A stretch of 64,000 nt of DNA, from positions 487,001 through 551,000 of the forward strand of contig JAUPFP010000089.1 of NCBI GenBank assembly GCA_036925085.1, given 5' to 3'. The first letter of the stretch is position 1. Every line of letters starts with the position of its first letter. The position numbers were made by a program, and so were the translations under genes. This stretch comes from Brachycybe producta (taxonomy: Eukaryota; Arthropoda; Diplopoda; Playtdesmida; Andrognathidae). The notes below the pieces were generated by a model. That model worked only from the letters and a program-made list of their open reading frames with translations. It did not search any database and was not told where the DNA came from. This document shows positions 63,906 to 64,000 of this stretch, piece by piece.

Positions 63906-64000
63906 TGCAAAAAAAATCACGTGTAGCTTTTGTTTTTTTGTATGATGTAATACTACTGAGAAATGCAAGCATATAACGCGCCAAATTAGAACACGCGCTT

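Overview
This is a eukaryotic window from an animal, most likely an invertebrate bilaterian. It is AT-rich, the gene has many small exons with GT/AG introns of up to 11.7 kb, and most of the DNA is transposable elements. I cannot assign a phylum from sequence alone.

The host gene is on the minus strand. It is the 3' part of a giant muscle kinase of the UNC-89/obscurin/SPEG family. I can thread 25 exons from 41850 down to a stop codon at 478-480. All have matching splice phases and encode about 1,860 codons. In protein order they give: a highly repetitive charged segment (22 x 10 residues, then about 8 x 23 residues), FN3, a short linker, Ig, Ig, protein kinase 1 (PK1), a 245-residue linker, Ig, FN3, protein kinase 2 (PK2), and a short tail. 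PK1 has lost its catalytic-loop Asp and Lys (HLGLSP replaces HRDLKP) and looks like a pseudokinase. PK2 keeps the Asp but is also divergent. The 5' part of the gene lies beyond 41850, probably outside the window.

The introns and the 42-64 kb region are packed with mobile DNA. A complete Ty3/gypsy LTR retrotransposon (20068-28842; two 930-bp LTRs that read as identical; gag; a textbook -1 frameshift site; intact PR-RT-RH-IN) sits antisense in the intron that splits PK1. An intact hAT transposon (53029-56006; 777-aa transposase, 14-bp TIRs, 8-bp TSD) lies at 53-56 kb. RTE-like and CR1/Jockey-like LINE fragments occur at 3.2-4.3, 31.6-32.1, 42.8-45.0, 57.0-59.1, 59.2-60.6, 61.0-62.0 and 62.2-62.5 kb. 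Solo LTRs of at least two families are at 6.8, 29.4, 36.7, 38.8 and 50.9 kb, with a possible further pair at 34.3 and 35.4 kb.

Several non-autonomous families recur. One is a roughly 750-bp foldback element flanked by TTAA (about ten copies). One is a Helitron-like family with a terminal hairpin and CTAG end plus CT- and GT-rich microsatellites. One is a foldback family built from variable numbers of a TTTGCCCTAAA-type unit, with 7-bp flanking repeats in three copies. There are also small hAT-like and Mutator-like MITEs with clean TSDs, and a tRNA-derived SINE-like fragment. Nested insertions give a relative order of activity. The youngest visible events are the Ty3 and hAT insertions.
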